Source of the DNA: Planctomycetaceae bacterium
Lineage (GTDB): Bacteria; Planctomycetota; Planctomycetia; Pirellulales; Pirellulaceae
NCBI GenBank assembly: GCA_021298315.1
Contig: JAJTFC010000023.1
Coordinates: forward strand, 1 to 64,000
Length of the DNA stretch: 64,000 nucleotides
Reading direction: 5' to 3'
The stretch's first letter is position 1, and each line of letters starts with the position of its first letter. A program made the position numbers and the translations under genes. The notes under the pieces are model-generated. The model was given only the letters and a program-made list of their open reading frames with translations, did no database searches and was not told the DNA's origin. Shown one piece after another: positions 36,151 to 47,100 of the stretch.

Positions 36151-39100
36151 ATGGTGAAGTCGAACAAGCCATCTAGTCCAAAGAGTGCATTGCGAAATCG
36201 TTCTTCGAAAAAAGTCGCCAAGCGGTCGCGGCTTTTCGAGAAGCTTGAGAATCGCGAGTTAATGGCCGGTGACTTCGCGCCATGGGTCGAGAGCCAATTG
36301 GCAAGGATGTTTTTCCAGGGCGAGTCGTCCTACATCAGTGCTGGCAATCGGATCTCTGGTGGAGGTTCTGGAAGTACAGGGGGCACGGGCACCTCGGGCT
36401 CAGGTGAGTCGAACAACCCACTTTCGATTAGCGAAGTGGAACTCAACAACTCCGTCGCAAGGGCGCAGTTGCTTCCACTCTCGGCTGCACAACCTGTCAA
36501 TCTTTCTGGCACATTTTCGAGCGTGCTTGACGAAGACTACTTCGCGCTCGATTTGAAGAAGGGCGATATCCTTGACTCGCGATTGGTGGCTGTAACTGGC
36601 CAGCGGCCTACGGTCGCTTTGCTCGATAGCAACGCGCAGGAATTGCTCTTCGCTCAAGGCAGGTTCCTCGGCGGGACGGCTTATCCACCGACTTCGCCGC
36701 TTTATACGGACGGATCGACTACGTTGCCTTATGTCATAGGCACGACCGGCAGGTATTACTTGAGAGTTGCCGACGGTGTTGGATCCTACGTGCTGAATCT
36801 GCGTGTCCAGCGATCTACGTTTGAAAAAGATCCGATTGGTACCAAGCAGGTATTGTATGTCGATTTCGATGGTGCCTTTACACGCGCAGAGACACTCAAC
36901 CTCACGGCGCTTGGAGTTCCGGCAGGAACGCTGCGTATTCCTCCGATGTCCAGGATTATGCCTCAATTGGGATTAACGACTGCCGATGCTCCTGCTGTGG
37001 CAAGAAACGTAATGACTCGGCTTGAGCAGAAGATGCGCACCTCGCTGGCTGCTCGATCAAACAATGGATTCTTCGGCTCGACTGGGAACCCTGGCGAATT
37101 CGATATCCAGCTCATCTCGAGTTACGATTCTCCGGATCTGTGGGGACAACCCAACGTTTCGAGAGTTCTAGTGGGTGGTACACAAGCAGACATTGGGCTA
37201 GATCCAGCCACAGGACTTTTGGGTATCGCTCAATCGGTCGATGTTGGTAACTTCGGTCACGAAGAAAGCGGGCTTGTCATGCTCGACATTCTCGTGGCAG
37301 ACACGATTGATCCGACCATCGTTCCTATCGCTGGCAACGTTTCACGATCGGATCTGTTCGCTGAAATGCTTTCGATGGTCATCGCCCACGAAGCAGGCCA
37401 CTACCTTGGTGGCGTGCACCAGGATCCGAATAATACGCAGTTTGGGATCATGGATCAGTTCTACGATCCGTTGGTTGTTTCGGGAGCAGGGCCCGATGGA
37501 ATCTTTGGCAACCGTGACGATGAGCCGTTGTTTTTTAGCGTTGATGAATACTCACCGACGGCAGGTGTTCCATTCGGTGGTGGAGTCAATGATAGCGCCA
37601 ACATGTTGGCATTCGGGATGTCCACGGGTACGGTTGGAGGAACCATCACCGGTGTGGTCTACAACGATGTCAATAGGAACTCTCGCCAGGACGCCGGTGA
37701 AGCAGGCCTTCCCGGTTGGCAAGTCTTTGTCGACTCAAACAACAATTCGGTTTTGGATGTAGGTGAGCCACGGGCTACCACAAGCACCACCGGTCAGTAC
37801 ACCTTGAGGTCTGCAAGTGGTTCACAAGTCGTACGCGTGGTACGGCCATCGGGTTGGCTGGCGTCCAATGCCGCTGAGGAAGCAAAAACCGTTAGCGTTA
37901 CCCTTGGTGCGACGACGACTGCGAACTTCGGATCCTTTGCACCCTCTGGTGCTGCCACCGGATTCAAGTGGCTTGATATCAATGGAGACGGTATCCGCGA
38001 CGCTAGCGAGCCAGGTCTAGCGGGTGTTTACGTTTATCTAGATCTCGATGGAGATGCCCGACCCGACGTTGGTGAACCTGCCGCGATTACCAAAGCAGAT
38101 GGTTCCTATCTCTTGACTCCACCACGTGCTGGATCCTACACGATCCGCGAAGTAGTTGATCCAGGATACGTTCAAACATTCCCAGCAAATGGCTTCCATT
38201 CTGTAAGTTACGACGGTTCGACACCGTTAGGTGGATTCGATTTCGGGAACCGCGAATCGTCCGACTGGGGCGATGCTCCAAGTCCCTACGCGACACTACG
38301 CAGCAACAGCGGTGCGTCGGCAGGTCAACTCGATGGATTCAGACTGGGTGTCAACTGGGATGCTGAGATCGATGGCCGTCCTTCCTCGACTGCCAACGGT
38401 GATGACACCAACGGACCGCTGAACACTTCGGGCAACGTCATCAACGACGAAGATGGTGTGACTCTCTTGACCCCACTGGTTCGTGGCGATACCCAGAACA
38501 TCATCCGTATCAACGTAACCAATACAGCGGGTGCTGGAGCGTTCGTCCAAGGCTGGATCGATTTCAATGGCAACGGAGTTTGGGGTGACCCAGGCGAGCA
38601 AATCGTTTCAAACCTAGCCGCAGTTGCTGGCGATAACTTAGTGACCTTCACGGTTCCAGCCAACGCAGTAAGCAACGGTTTCGCTCGATTCCGCCTTTCG
38701 CAAACTCGTGATGTCGGGCCTACCGGCAGAACCGCAGCTGGTGAAATCGAAGATTACGTCTACACGATCAACAACGGCCCACGAACGATTTTGCAGAACG
38801 ATGTCTTTTCGGTTGCTCGAAACAGCACCGCAAACGTCTTCGATGTTCTAGCCAACGACTTCCTTCCACCCAATGACTCGGTGACGGCAGTTTTGCCTGG
38901 CCCATCGGCTCAAGGCGGAACGATTTCGATCGGTCCGAATAACACCCTGCGATATACCCCACCTCGAGGTTTCTTCGGGCAGGACAGCTTCACCTACACC
39001 GTGGTCTTCGCTTCAGGCAAGCGAGAGACTGCCAATGTCACGGTCAACGTAACTTTGCAGTTCACCGACCCAGTAGCTGTCGATGATTCGTTCGACCTGC

Positions 39101-41229
39101 CGACCAATTCGGTTTCCTATCCCTTGAATGTCCTCCTTAATGACATCGAGGGCGCAGGTGGATCCTTGGTCGTGACCAACTTTAGCAATCCGGATAAAGG
39201 TGGTGCGTTATCGATCGGTTCGGGTGGCCTGAGCCTCCGATACACTCCTCGCCGAGGCTTTGGTGGAACCGAGACCTTTACCTACACGGTCACCGATGGC
39301 CAAGGTAAATCTTCCACTGCACGCGTGACGGTTCACACCCTCGAAGGTGACCGACTCGATGACAACGTCGAGTTCAGCTTCGGCTTCCGTGACATGGCAG
39401 GCAACCCGATCACCAGTGTGACACAAGGTGATCAGTTCCAAGTCTATGTCTATACGTATGACTTGCGACCTGAGAGAGGTGCAGGGCAATCCCCACCAAC
39501 CTCGGTGCAAAACCCAGGCGTTTATGCGGCCTACCTCGATCTGCTTTACAGCTCGAACATTGTTCTACCATCGAGCCCAGGCCCCAACACAACGCTTGAC
39601 TTTGCCAACTCGCCAGTTGCCCCTTATCGAAACGGCATCTCTGGGTCGGCTTCGATTCCAGGTGTCATCGAGTCTCTAGGTGCCTTTACAGGAGCTGAGA
39701 AGCCACCGTTTAGCTTTGCCGATCCGTCTCTGATGACGATCCTGACGTTCACAGCCCGTTCGGCTGGCTTGGCGGAATTCGTCGGAGATCCTGCCAACGA
39801 GTCGCCCAACACCGATGTGGTGCTGTTCAACCCACCGAATGCTCCGGTTCCAGTCGAACAAGTTCGTTACCTGCGTTCGACCATCGAAGTCGTTCCCAAG
39901 GGTACAGAACTTCCATTTGCTGTTGACGATAGCACCACCGAGTTGCTCCTGAACACGACCTCGTTTATCAATGTCATGGCAAACGATATCGTCGGAACCT
40001 CAGGCCCAATCCGAATCACTTCGGTCACGCAGCCAGCCAATGGTGTCGTGTCGATCGACAATCGAGGAACGACCAATCCCTCAGACGATCGCATCCAATT
40101 TGTGCCGTTTACCAATTCGTTGGGCTTCTCGGATCAGTTCACCTACACGATCGCCGATTCCAGAGGCTTCACCTCGACGGCTACCGTGACGCTCAAGGTC
40201 GGTAACACGAGCTTGGACGACAAGATGAAGATTCAGCTCAAGGCCTTTGATCTCAACGGCCAGCCGATCAACTCGATCCCAGCAGGTAGTCAGTTCGAAC
40301 TTCGTGGATACGTCCAAGACCTTCGAACTCCGAATTCGCAAAGCGGTGTCTTTGCGGCTTACCAAGACATCCTCTACGATCGCAATTTGGTAGCAGTCCA
40401 AACTTCCACAAGCGGACTTGGTTTCCAAATCGACTTTGCCACTGGACCTAACGGTTATAGCAATGGCAAGTCTGGCGATATTCGAATCCCAGGCTTGATC
40501 AATGAAGTCGGTTCCTTCCAAGACTCCGCGTCACCGCTTGGAACCTCCGAATTGCTCCAGTTCAGCATTCGGATGAAGGCGACCACCCCAGGTATGGTTC
40601 GATTTATCGCCGATCCGGCAGATATCAGCCCATTCCACGATTCCTTGCTCTACAGCGACCCAAGGAACAAGGTTCCTTACGATCAAATCAGCTACCTTCC
40701 TGCTGAATTGGTGATCACCGGTGGTAGCGGAGCCGGTGGCGAAGGGAATACCAACCCATGGGATCGCTTCGACGTCAACAACGATGGATTCGTATCACCA
40801 ATCGATGCCTTGATCCTAGTCAACAAAGTCAACACCAACGGCGGTGGTGCCTTGGGTGGCAGCGGTGAAGGAGAAGCGTCCGGCGATAAGTACTATGTCG
40901 ACGTTAACGAAGACGGATTCCTATCGCCACTGGATATCCTCTGGGTTGTCAACCGAATCAACGGTTCTAACTTCTCAGGCGAAGGCGAAGGCCAAGGCCA
41001 AGCAGCTCCGGTTGCTCAGTTCGACTCCGAAGTTGCCGCTGTCACGGCCAATCCTCCCATCGAGATTCAGTCCTACAGAGCCTCACGCTCTGGGACCCCT
41101 AATTGGGTGGTGAACTCTGTTGATCCTTCGAGAATCGATGACTTGCTTGCAGGTTACTCGGCCGAAGAGGAACAAGACGACAAGGTCACTGGACTCGTCG
41201 ACGATCTGTTTTCTAGCGACCTGATCTAG
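36151..41229 (+). CDS. Giant surface protein: LExR motif, PPC, metzincin, SdrD-B, GEVED, cohesin-like and dockerin modules
   Basis: A 1692-residue surface or secreted multidomain protein. The N-terminus has basic residues and a planctomycete LExR-type motif (FEKLENRELMAG) instead of a classical signal peptide. Domains in order: a PPC-like beta domain (36427-36800), a metallopeptidase domain with the metzincin zinc motif HEAGHYLGGVH (H413, E414, H417, H423) and Met-turn FGIMDQ (M434), and two SdrD B-like repeats (37636-38245). Then come a GEVED domain (WIDFNGNGVWGDPGEQ), tandem cadherin-like N-D-x-F modules, and two ~190-residue modules with GVYAAYLDLLY / GVFAAYQDILYD that look cohesin-like. 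A C-terminal dockerin with two Ca loops (DVNNDGFVSPIDA, DVNEDGFLSPLDI) ends it. ATG 36151 has GGGGA upstream. A GTG at 36091 in frame is also possible. A perfect terminator follows. Confidence 0.88.
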   Translation: MVKSNKPSSPKSALRNRSSKKVAKRSRLFEKLENRELMAGDFAPWVESQLARMFFQGESSYISAGNRISGGGSGSTGGTGTSGSGESNNPLSISEVELNNSVARAQLLPLSAAQPVNLSGTFSSVLDEDYFALDLKKGDILDSRLVAVTGQRPTVALLDSNAQELLFAQGRFLGGTAYPPTSPLYTDGSTTLPYVIGTTGRYYLRVADGVGSYVLNLRVQRSTFEKDPIGTKQVLYVDFDGAFTRAETLNLTALGVPAGTLRIPPMSRIMPQLGLTTADAPAVARNVMTRLEQKMRTSLAARSNNGFFGSTGNPGEFDIQLISSYDSPDLWGQPNVSRVLVGGTQADIGLDPATGLLGIAQSVDVGNFGHEESGLVMLDILVADTIDPTIVPIAGNVSRSDLFAEMLSMVIAHEAGHYLGGVHQDPNNTQFGIMDQFYDPLVVSGAGPDGIFGNRDDEPLFFSVDEYSPTAGVPFGGGVNDSANMLAFGMSTGTVGGTITGVVYNDVNRNSRQDAGEAGLPGWQVFVDSNNNSVLDVGEPRATTSTTGQYTLRSASGSQVVRVVRPSGWLASNAAEEAKTVSVTLGATTTANFGSFAPSGAATGFKWLDINGDGIRDASEPGLAGVYVYLDLDGDARPDVGEPAAITKADGSYLLTPPRAGSYTIREVVDPGYVQTFPANGFHSVSYDGSTPLGGFDFGNRESSDWGDAPSPYATLRSNSGASAGQLDGFRLGVNWDAEIDGRPSSTANGDDTNGPLNTSGNVINDEDGVTLLTPLVRGDTQNIIRINVTNTAGAGAFVQGWIDFNGNGVWGDPGEQIVSNLAAVAGDNLVTFTVPANAVSNGFARFRLSQTRDVGPTGRTAAGEIEDYVYTINNGPRTILQNDVFSVARNSTANVFDVLANDFLPPNDSVTAVLPGPSAQGGTISIGPNNTLRYTPPRGFFGQDSFTYTVVFASGKRETANVTVNVTLQFTDPVAVDDSFDLPTNSVSYPLNVLLNDIEGAGGSLVVTNFSNPDKGGALSIGSGGLSLRYTPRRGFGGTETFTYTVTDGQGKSSTARVTVHTLEGDRLDDNVEFSFGFRDMAGNPITSVTQGDQFQVYVYTYDLRPERGAGQSPPTSVQNPGVYAAYLDLLYSSNIVLPSSPGPNTTLDFANSPVAPYRNGISGSASIPGVIESLGAFTGAEKPPFSFADPSLMTILTFTARSAGLAEFVGDPANESPNTDVVLFNPPNAPVPVEQVRYLRSTIEVVPKGTELPFAVDDSTTELLLNTTSFINVMANDIVGTSGPIRITSVTQPANGVVSIDNRGTTNPSDDRIQFVPFTNSLGFSDQFTYTIADSRGFTSTATVTLKVGNTSLDDKMKIQLKAFDLNGQPINSIPAGSQFELRGYVQDLRTPNSQSGVFAAYQDILYDRNLVAVQTSTSGLGFQIDFATGPNGYSNGKSGDIRIPGLINEVGSFQDSASPLGTSELLQFSIRMKATTPGMVRFIADPADISPFHDSLLYSDPRNKVPYDQISYLPAELVITGGSGAGGEGNTNPWDRFDVNNDGFVSPIDALILVNKVNTNGGGALGGSGEGEASGDKYYVDVNEDGFLSPLDILWVVNRINGSNFSGEGEGQGQAAPVAQFDSEVAAVTANPPIEIQSYRASRSGTPNWVVNSVDPSRIDDLLAGYSAEEEQDDKVTGLVDDLFSSDLI

Positions 41230-41259
41230 TCGATTCAGCGCGAACAATTCAAATTCACT

Positions 41260-41294
41260 AGCCGGTTGGTTGACGATGAACCAACCGGCTTTTT
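41260..41294 (+). terminator. Rho-independent terminator of the giant surface protein gene
   Basis: A perfect 12-bp stem (41260-41271 with 41279-41290) with a 7-nt loop, followed by TTTT. It lies 30 nt after the stop codon. Confidence 0.92.
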
Positions 41295-41319
41295 CATTGC
41301 CTCATCGAGCAAATGAACC

Positions 41320-42258
41320 ATGAGCAGAATTGACGGTTGGGTTGATCTTCAAATCAACGGTCTGGGTGGGATCGATTTTAATCAGAAAGAACTATCTGAA
41401 AAAGATTGGAATCGGGCCGTCGAGTTGCTCGGGCTCGATGGAACCAAGTTCTTCCTGCCAACACTCATCACCGACAGTATTGAGTCTCTGTGCTCGAAAC
41501 TCAGAACACTTGCGACGTTATGTGAAGCCAATCATCGAGATCCTTCGGCGCAGAGCAAGGCACTGGGCATTCATCTCGAAGGCCCCTTTCTTTCGTGCGA
41601 ATCTGGTTACATTGGAGCACACCCACCTCAGCACGCCATAGCGATGGATCTAGATCAGCTCAAACGTCTTTACGATGCGGCGGGCGGTTGGCTCAAACTC
41701 GTGACTTTGGCACCCGAGTACGATCCGAAGTGCCAAGGGGTCGATTTTTTAGTCCAGCGCGATGTGATGGTAGCCGCAGGGCATTGCAATCCATCGATCG
41801 GGCAACTTCTACATGCAATCGATTCAGGATTGAGCCTCTTTACGCACTTAGGGAATGCTTGTCCTCCAATGCTCCCTAGGCATGACAACATCATTCAGCG
41901 CGTGCTGGCCCTGCGAGAGCATCTGCGGGTGACTTTGATTGCCGACGGGCACCATTTACCTTTATGGCTACTGAAATCTTGGGTCGACTGGTTCGGCGAA
42001 GACAACGTCGCGATCATCTCCGATGCCATCAGTGCCGCAGGGCTTGAGCCCGGAGTCTATCAACTTGGCGATCGCCAAGTTGCCGTTGGCACCGATGGGG
42101 TTCCCCGGAGCCAAGACCGTTCCCATTTCGTAGGTTCGGGTGCGACGCTTGGGCGTATGCGTGCGATCTGCCAAGCGGAATTGGGCTGGAACGAGCAAAG
42201 GATTGAAAAAGTCTTTAGAAACAACGCTTTCCGATGGCTGGGAATCGCTGACAAGTAA
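41320..42258 (+). CDS. N-acetylglucosamine-6-phosphate deacetylase-like amidohydrolase (short form)
   Basis: A 312-residue amidohydrolase. NagA removes acetate from GlcNAc-6-phosphate in amino-sugar use and cell-wall recycling. Motifs of the TIM barrel are clear: GWVDLQINGLGGIDF, metal ligand Glu in HLEGPFL, AAGHCNPSIGQL, THLGNACPPM (usually THLFNAM), the catalytic Asp in AIISDAIS, and HFVGSGATL. It is about 70 residues shorter than typical NagA because the N-terminal part and the C-terminal strands of the usual beta-sandwich domain are missing. The preceding terminator rules out fusion to upstream coding. Activity is likely but not certain. Confidence 0.82.
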   Translation: MSRIDGWVDLQINGLGGIDFNQKELSEKDWNRAVELLGLDGTKFFLPTLITDSIESLCSKLRTLATLCEANHRDPSAQSKALGIHLEGPFLSCESGYIGAHPPQHAIAMDLDQLKRLYDAAGGWLKLVTLAPEYDPKCQGVDFLVQRDVMVAAGHCNPSIGQLLHAIDSGLSLFTHLGNACPPMLPRHDNIIQRVLALREHLRVTLIADGHHLPLWLLKSWVDWFGEDNVAIISDAISAAGLEPGVYQLGDRQVAVGTDGVPRSQDRSHFVGSGATLGRMRAICQAELGWNEQRIEKVFRNNAFRWLGIADK

Positions 42259-42385
42259 AAATCGAGTGGAATTGTTTTTTTGGAATTTGTGAGATTGAAG
42301 CGCGCAGCAAAGCCAATTGCGATCCTTTACAATCGGAGGGCTTGGGCAAACCATTTCCACCCCTAACCTTCACAAGGATCCTCCC

Positions 42386-43852
42386 ATGAGTTGGCTCTCC
42401 CGCCGTCGCTTCCTCGAACAATCGATGTTTACTACTGCCGCTGCTATGGCGTTGCATGCTCAGCGGACTGGGGCCAATGAGCCTCAGCAACAACCCCCCT
42501 CGATTGGGCCTAACGATACGATCCAAGTTGCTGTCATTGGGGCAGGAGGACGAGGCCAATCCCACATCGATGGCTTTGCAGGAAAACCCGGAAGCGTCGT
42601 GACCCACATTTGCGATTGCGATGAAAAAGCGGGCCAGAGATCTTGCGAAAAAGCCGCCGAGAAACAAGGTGGCAAGAAGCCTGTGTGGGTCAAGGATGTT
42701 CGCAAGCTCCTCGAAGACAAATCGATCAATGCCGTCAGTATCGCCACCCCCAACCACTGGCATTCACTCGGAGCGATTTGGGCCATCCAAGCTGGCAAAG
42801 ATGTGTATGTCGAAAAACCTGTGTCCCACAATGTGCTCGAAGGCCGCCGAGTTGTGCAAGCAGCGCGTAAGCATCAGCGGATGGTACAAACCGGAACGCA
42901 GAGTCGCTCGAATCCTGGCATGCGCGAAGCGATCGCGTTTGTGCATGCAGGAGGGATCGGCGATGTGCTGATCTCCCGTGGGCTTTGTTACAAACGCCGC
43001 GACTCGATCGGTCCACGCGGAAGCTATGAAGTCCCCAAGGAAGTCGATTACGACCTGTGGTCTGGTCCTGCGAAAATTTTGCCTTTGACCCGCAAGCGAT
43101 TCCACTACGATTGGCACTGGCAGTGGGAATACGGAAACGGAGACTTGGGCAACCAAGGCATCCATCAAATGGATTTGGCCCGATGGGCATTGGGTGAAGA
43201 TCGCTTGAGCGATCGCGTATGGTCCTTCGGCGGTCGCTTGGGCTACGAGGATGCTGGCGAGACGGCCAATACCCAAGTCGTTGTGCATGACTACGGCAAA
43301 CGCAAACTGATTTTCGAAGTTCGCGGGCTACCGACTCCGGACTACAAAGGTGCAAACGTTGGCATCATCGTCGAAGGCACCAAAGGCTACTTGGTCATGA
43401 CCTCCTATGCCAGCGGTACAGCCTTTGACCTCGATGGCAAGCCGATCAAGCAGTTCAATGGCGGAGGAGACGATCGCCACTACAAGAACTTCACCGATGC
43501 GATGCGAAACAGGGATTACAAGACCCTCAATGCGGACATTGAGCAAGGCCATCTCTCGAGTGCTCTGTGCCACTTGGGCAACATCTCGCTGCGACTCGGT
43601 AAGCAGATTCCAAGTGCCGAAGTTGTCGGGTCGTTGCAATCCCAAGGTGGTGACGGATCGGTCGTCGATACTTGGAAACGCACTGCGGAACACCTGCAAG
43701 CCAACGAGGTCAAAGACTATTCGATTTGGATGGGTAAGCCACTGTCGATCGATCCGATCGCAGAGGTCTTCACCGGAAACGGTGCACCTAACGAGTGGCT
43801 CACTCGCGAGTACCGAGCCCCCTATAGCCTGCCAAGCGAACAAGCGGTTTAG
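42386..43852 (+). CDS. Tat-exported Gfo/Idh/MocA family oxidoreductase
   Basis: A 488-residue predicted NAD(P)-dependent sugar or cyclitol dehydrogenase. Its N-terminus has a twin-arginine motif (SRRRFLEQSMFTTAAAMALH), so it should be exported already folded with its cofactor. The Rossmann motif is VAVIGAGGRGQSH. The family's EKP motif lies in VYVEKPVSHN, and GNGDLGNQGIHQMDLARWAL fits the catalytic C-terminal domain. Such Tat-linked paralogues are numerous in planctomycetes. Their substrates are mostly unknown. ATG 42386 has AAGGA seven nt upstream and begins the Tat signal directly. Confidence 0.9.
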   Translation: MSWLSRRRFLEQSMFTTAAAMALHAQRTGANEPQQQPPSIGPNDTIQVAVIGAGGRGQSHIDGFAGKPGSVVTHICDCDEKAGQRSCEKAAEKQGGKKPVWVKDVRKLLEDKSINAVSIATPNHWHSLGAIWAIQAGKDVYVEKPVSHNVLEGRRVVQAARKHQRMVQTGTQSRSNPGMREAIAFVHAGGIGDVLISRGLCYKRRDSIGPRGSYEVPKEVDYDLWSGPAKILPLTRKRFHYDWHWQWEYGNGDLGNQGIHQMDLARWALGEDRLSDRVWSFGGRLGYEDAGETANTQVVVHDYGKRKLIFEVRGLPTPDYKGANVGIIVEGTKGYLVMTSYASGTAFDLDGKPIKQFNGGGDDRHYKNFTDAMRNRDYKTLNADIEQGHLSSALCHLGNISLRLGKQIPSAEVVGSLQSQGGDGSVVDTWKRTAEHLQANEVKDYSIWMGKPLSIDPIAEVFTGNGAPNEWLTREYRAPYSLPSEQAV

Positions 43853-43875
43853 ATTTGACGGTGCAAATCTAAACC
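43846..43875 (+). terminator. Perfect hairpin across the oxidoreductase stop codon
   Basis: GGTTTAGATTTG at 43846-43857 pairs perfectly with CAAATCTAAACC at 43864-43875 around a 6-nt loop. The stop codon TAG (43850-43852) is in the left arm. There is no T-run after it. Confidence 0.55.
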
Positions 43876-43904
43876 TGTGGAATTGACAAAATCTGAAATC
43901 CCAT

Positions 43905-43950
43905 AACCCTCAAGATCCCGCATACTGCGATGAAGATCTTGAGGGTTTCT
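43905..43950 (+). terminator. Second hairpin downstream of the oxidoreductase gene
   Basis: AACCCTCAAGATC at 43905-43917 pairs perfectly with GATCTTGAGGGTT at 43935-43947, followed by TCTTC. A 13-bp stem with a 17-nt loop, the more likely terminator of the two. Confidence 0.7.
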
Positions 43951-44116
43951 TCATGGATTTTTAATAGTTGCAGCGCACGGTCTTCGGATCCTCCAAGTAT
44001 AAACAAGACCACATTAGGGGGCGTTTGCTTAGGGTGCGTTTGCAAAATGGCACGCTTCTCTTGTAACTAACAGTAACAAAAATTCAATGGCTCTACGACT
44101 TCCATGGAGGGAAAGT

Positions 44117-47100
44117 ATGTGGCGATCTAAGATTCATCGTGCGCTTCAAAACACGATTCGCAAGAGCGCGCGTCTAAGGCTAAGACTAGCTCTGGAGAAA
44201 CTTGAGGAACGATCCCTCTTAGCGGCCATCACGGGCGGAAACCTTTTGGTCGAAAGGGTCGGAGATGGCACGACGGTGTTATCGAGTGCTTCGACTCAAG
44301 TCGCTATCGCTGAATATGCGCGGACCGGAGGCAGTGCTGTACAAACCATTGCGTTGCCAACTACTGGAGCCAATCAAGTCACTGACTCTGGCAGTGCGAC
44401 AAGCAACGGTTATCTCAACGTCTACAACGGCGTGGTCGGTATCCCCGGTTACAATAGTGCATCGGGTACGGCCAGTGTTACGAGTGCAAACACAAAAGTT
44501 GGGACAGTTCTCGGCCAAGATGGTCTTGCAGCATCGAGAACATTGTTTCCGGCGGCACCCAATGTGATACCATTTTCTGGGAATAACTTTCGCAGTTTGA
44601 TCGCTACCGGTAGCGACACTTTCTATGCGACTGGAAATGGAAGTGGAACCACGGGCGGTGTTTGGCATGCCAGCGGAGGAACGTTTACACAAATAAGTAC
44701 CACCGTTACGAACACTCGGAACGTTGAGATTTACAATGGTCAGTTGTATTTCTCGACCGGTTCTGGAAGTCCGGGTATTTTTATGGTCGGATCTGGACTT
44801 CCGACAACCTCCGGTCAAACTTCGAGTTTGGTCATGGGAGCCGCTGGCGCGAGCCCCTATGGATTTGTGATGTTCGATACCGACGGCAATGGTGTGTTTA
44901 CGTGGATTATCTGGTAGTTTCTCCAATGGGGTTGCTACGCTGTATGCGACTACCAGCGAAGCATCCAACAATCGCATGATTTCGATTGTCGATACAGGCA
45001 ATTCGACGCCCACGAGTGCAACGCAACTTGCAACGGCTGGTGCCAACTTCGTATTCCGTGGAGTCGACGTCTTCCCAGACAATACGCCCCCCTTGGTCAC
45101 CTCGATCGATGACGGTGATATCGACAACGAAGTCGCTGTTGGCGATACGCTTACCTATACGATTACTTTCAATGAAGGAATCGACGCTAGTACCGTCAGC
45201 GCATCGGATTTTGACAATGCCGGCTCGTCGGGTATTTCAATAGGATCTGTCACCGCGATCAGTTCTACCGTATTTTCTGTTCCCGTAACCCCAACGACCA
45301 CCGGCACGATCATCTTGCGGATACCGACCGGTGCTGTGATCAAAGACCTAGCCGGAAATAACTTGGTAACCCCGGTTCTTGACGATACCGCCGTGAACGT
45401 TATCGAGGGAGCAGACACAACCCCTCCAACGGTTGTTTCCATCGTCGATAACGATGCGGATAATCTAGTTGCGCTGGACCAAACCGTCACCTATACCATT
45501 TCTTTCAGCGAAGACATTGATGCGGCAACGGTCAGCGCCAGCGACTTTGACAACGCAGGTAGCTCTTCGATCAGCTTCGGAGCGATCACCGAGACGGCAC
45601 CGGGTGTGTTCACTGTCCAGGTCACACCTACCAGTGGCGAGAGCCTCAATCTCCGAATCATCGGCACGATCAAGGATATTGCAGGAAACGATTTGGTGGT
45701 ACCGGTAGTAGACGATGACATTCTCACTGTCGATGCGATTGCACCGACGGTTACCAACATCACCAACAACTCCTCCGGAACTGTCTTTGCGGAAAGCTCG
45801 ATCACCTACACGGTGAGCTTTAGCGAAAACATCGATGCATCGACTTTGTCGATCAATGATTTTAGTAATGCTGGCACGGCCACCGTTGTTTTTGGGGCAA
45901 TCAACCAAGTAAGCCCCAGCGTGTATACGCTTGTCGTGACACCGACCTCCGGTGGGACACTCCGATTGCAATTGCCTGCCGGTGCGATCGTTAAGGACAT
46001 TGCGGGTAATAATGCCGTAGTGCCGGTTCAAGACGACGAAGAGCTTACCATCACTCCGATAACACAGCTTGGCCCCGGTGACATCGTCGTGCTGGGTTAC
46101 AACACCGCAGGATCGCCCAACGATTCGTTTGTCATCATGACCCTCAAGGAACTCTCTGGAGGAACTCGGTTCATCGTCAATGACAACGAAGTGGCCTCCG
46201 ATGGAGGAACATCTTTTACCGATTTAAACGAGGCGGAAGCTTTATTTACCGTCAAAACGGGTCAAACCATTCCCGCTGGAACCATCCTTTCGCTTCCATG
46301 GGGTGGGGCCGATGTTTCCACTGCTACCTACGATTGGGACTTGCCCGCGGGGCCAGGCCTTGGGAATAACAACGACGAGATCTACATCTACAAAGCGACC
46401 ACAATTGCATCATCGACTCCCACTGCATTTATTTATGGCGTGGCCATTGGATCATCGACCAGTTCGCGACCCGCTGGACTTACCCTAGGTACCACCTTCA
46501 TCAAACCAACGGGTGCAGCAGCCAGGTACAAGCCGACAGGTGCCGTCTACAGCGGTCTTCCTAGCACGATTCGACCAGCGATTGGAAATACCGCAGCAAA
46601 CTGGGAATCTGTCGCTCCCGGATCGCCAAGCGATTGGAGCTTTACTCTCGGTGCGACGTTTGTCGGTGCGACGATCAACGGCGGTGCAACATTCCCCAAT
46701 AACGCACAGCGGTCGATCGTCACTTCCCTGGTGGTCAACTTCGGTTCACCTGTAACCCTACAGTCCAATGCTTTCTCCCTTGAGAATATTGGGCTGCTTA
46801 CCGCTGGATCGAGCTTCATCCCTCAGAACCAGCTTATTATCACCCCGGCCTCTGGGCCTTCTTCGAGCTACACGATCACCTTTGATGCCGGAGTTGTAGC
46901 TAACGGTACGAATGTAGGCGGTGTGATCAAGCGTGCTGGAGGGGCCGCTGCTGCCACAAACGGTAACTCGCTTGCCGATGGTAACTATGTACTTCGTATC
47001 GATCCGACCAAGGTTCAGGCTGAAGGTTTCGCTCTGGTCGGCGATGCAGCCTTTGGGGACCTTGCCACCGATCGTTTCTTCCGCATGTACGGAGATAGCG

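Noticed and set aside
44048-44064. Sigma-54 promoter (TGGCAC element before the dockerin gene)
   Set aside because: The second element is two bases too far from TGGCACG and lacks the GC pair.
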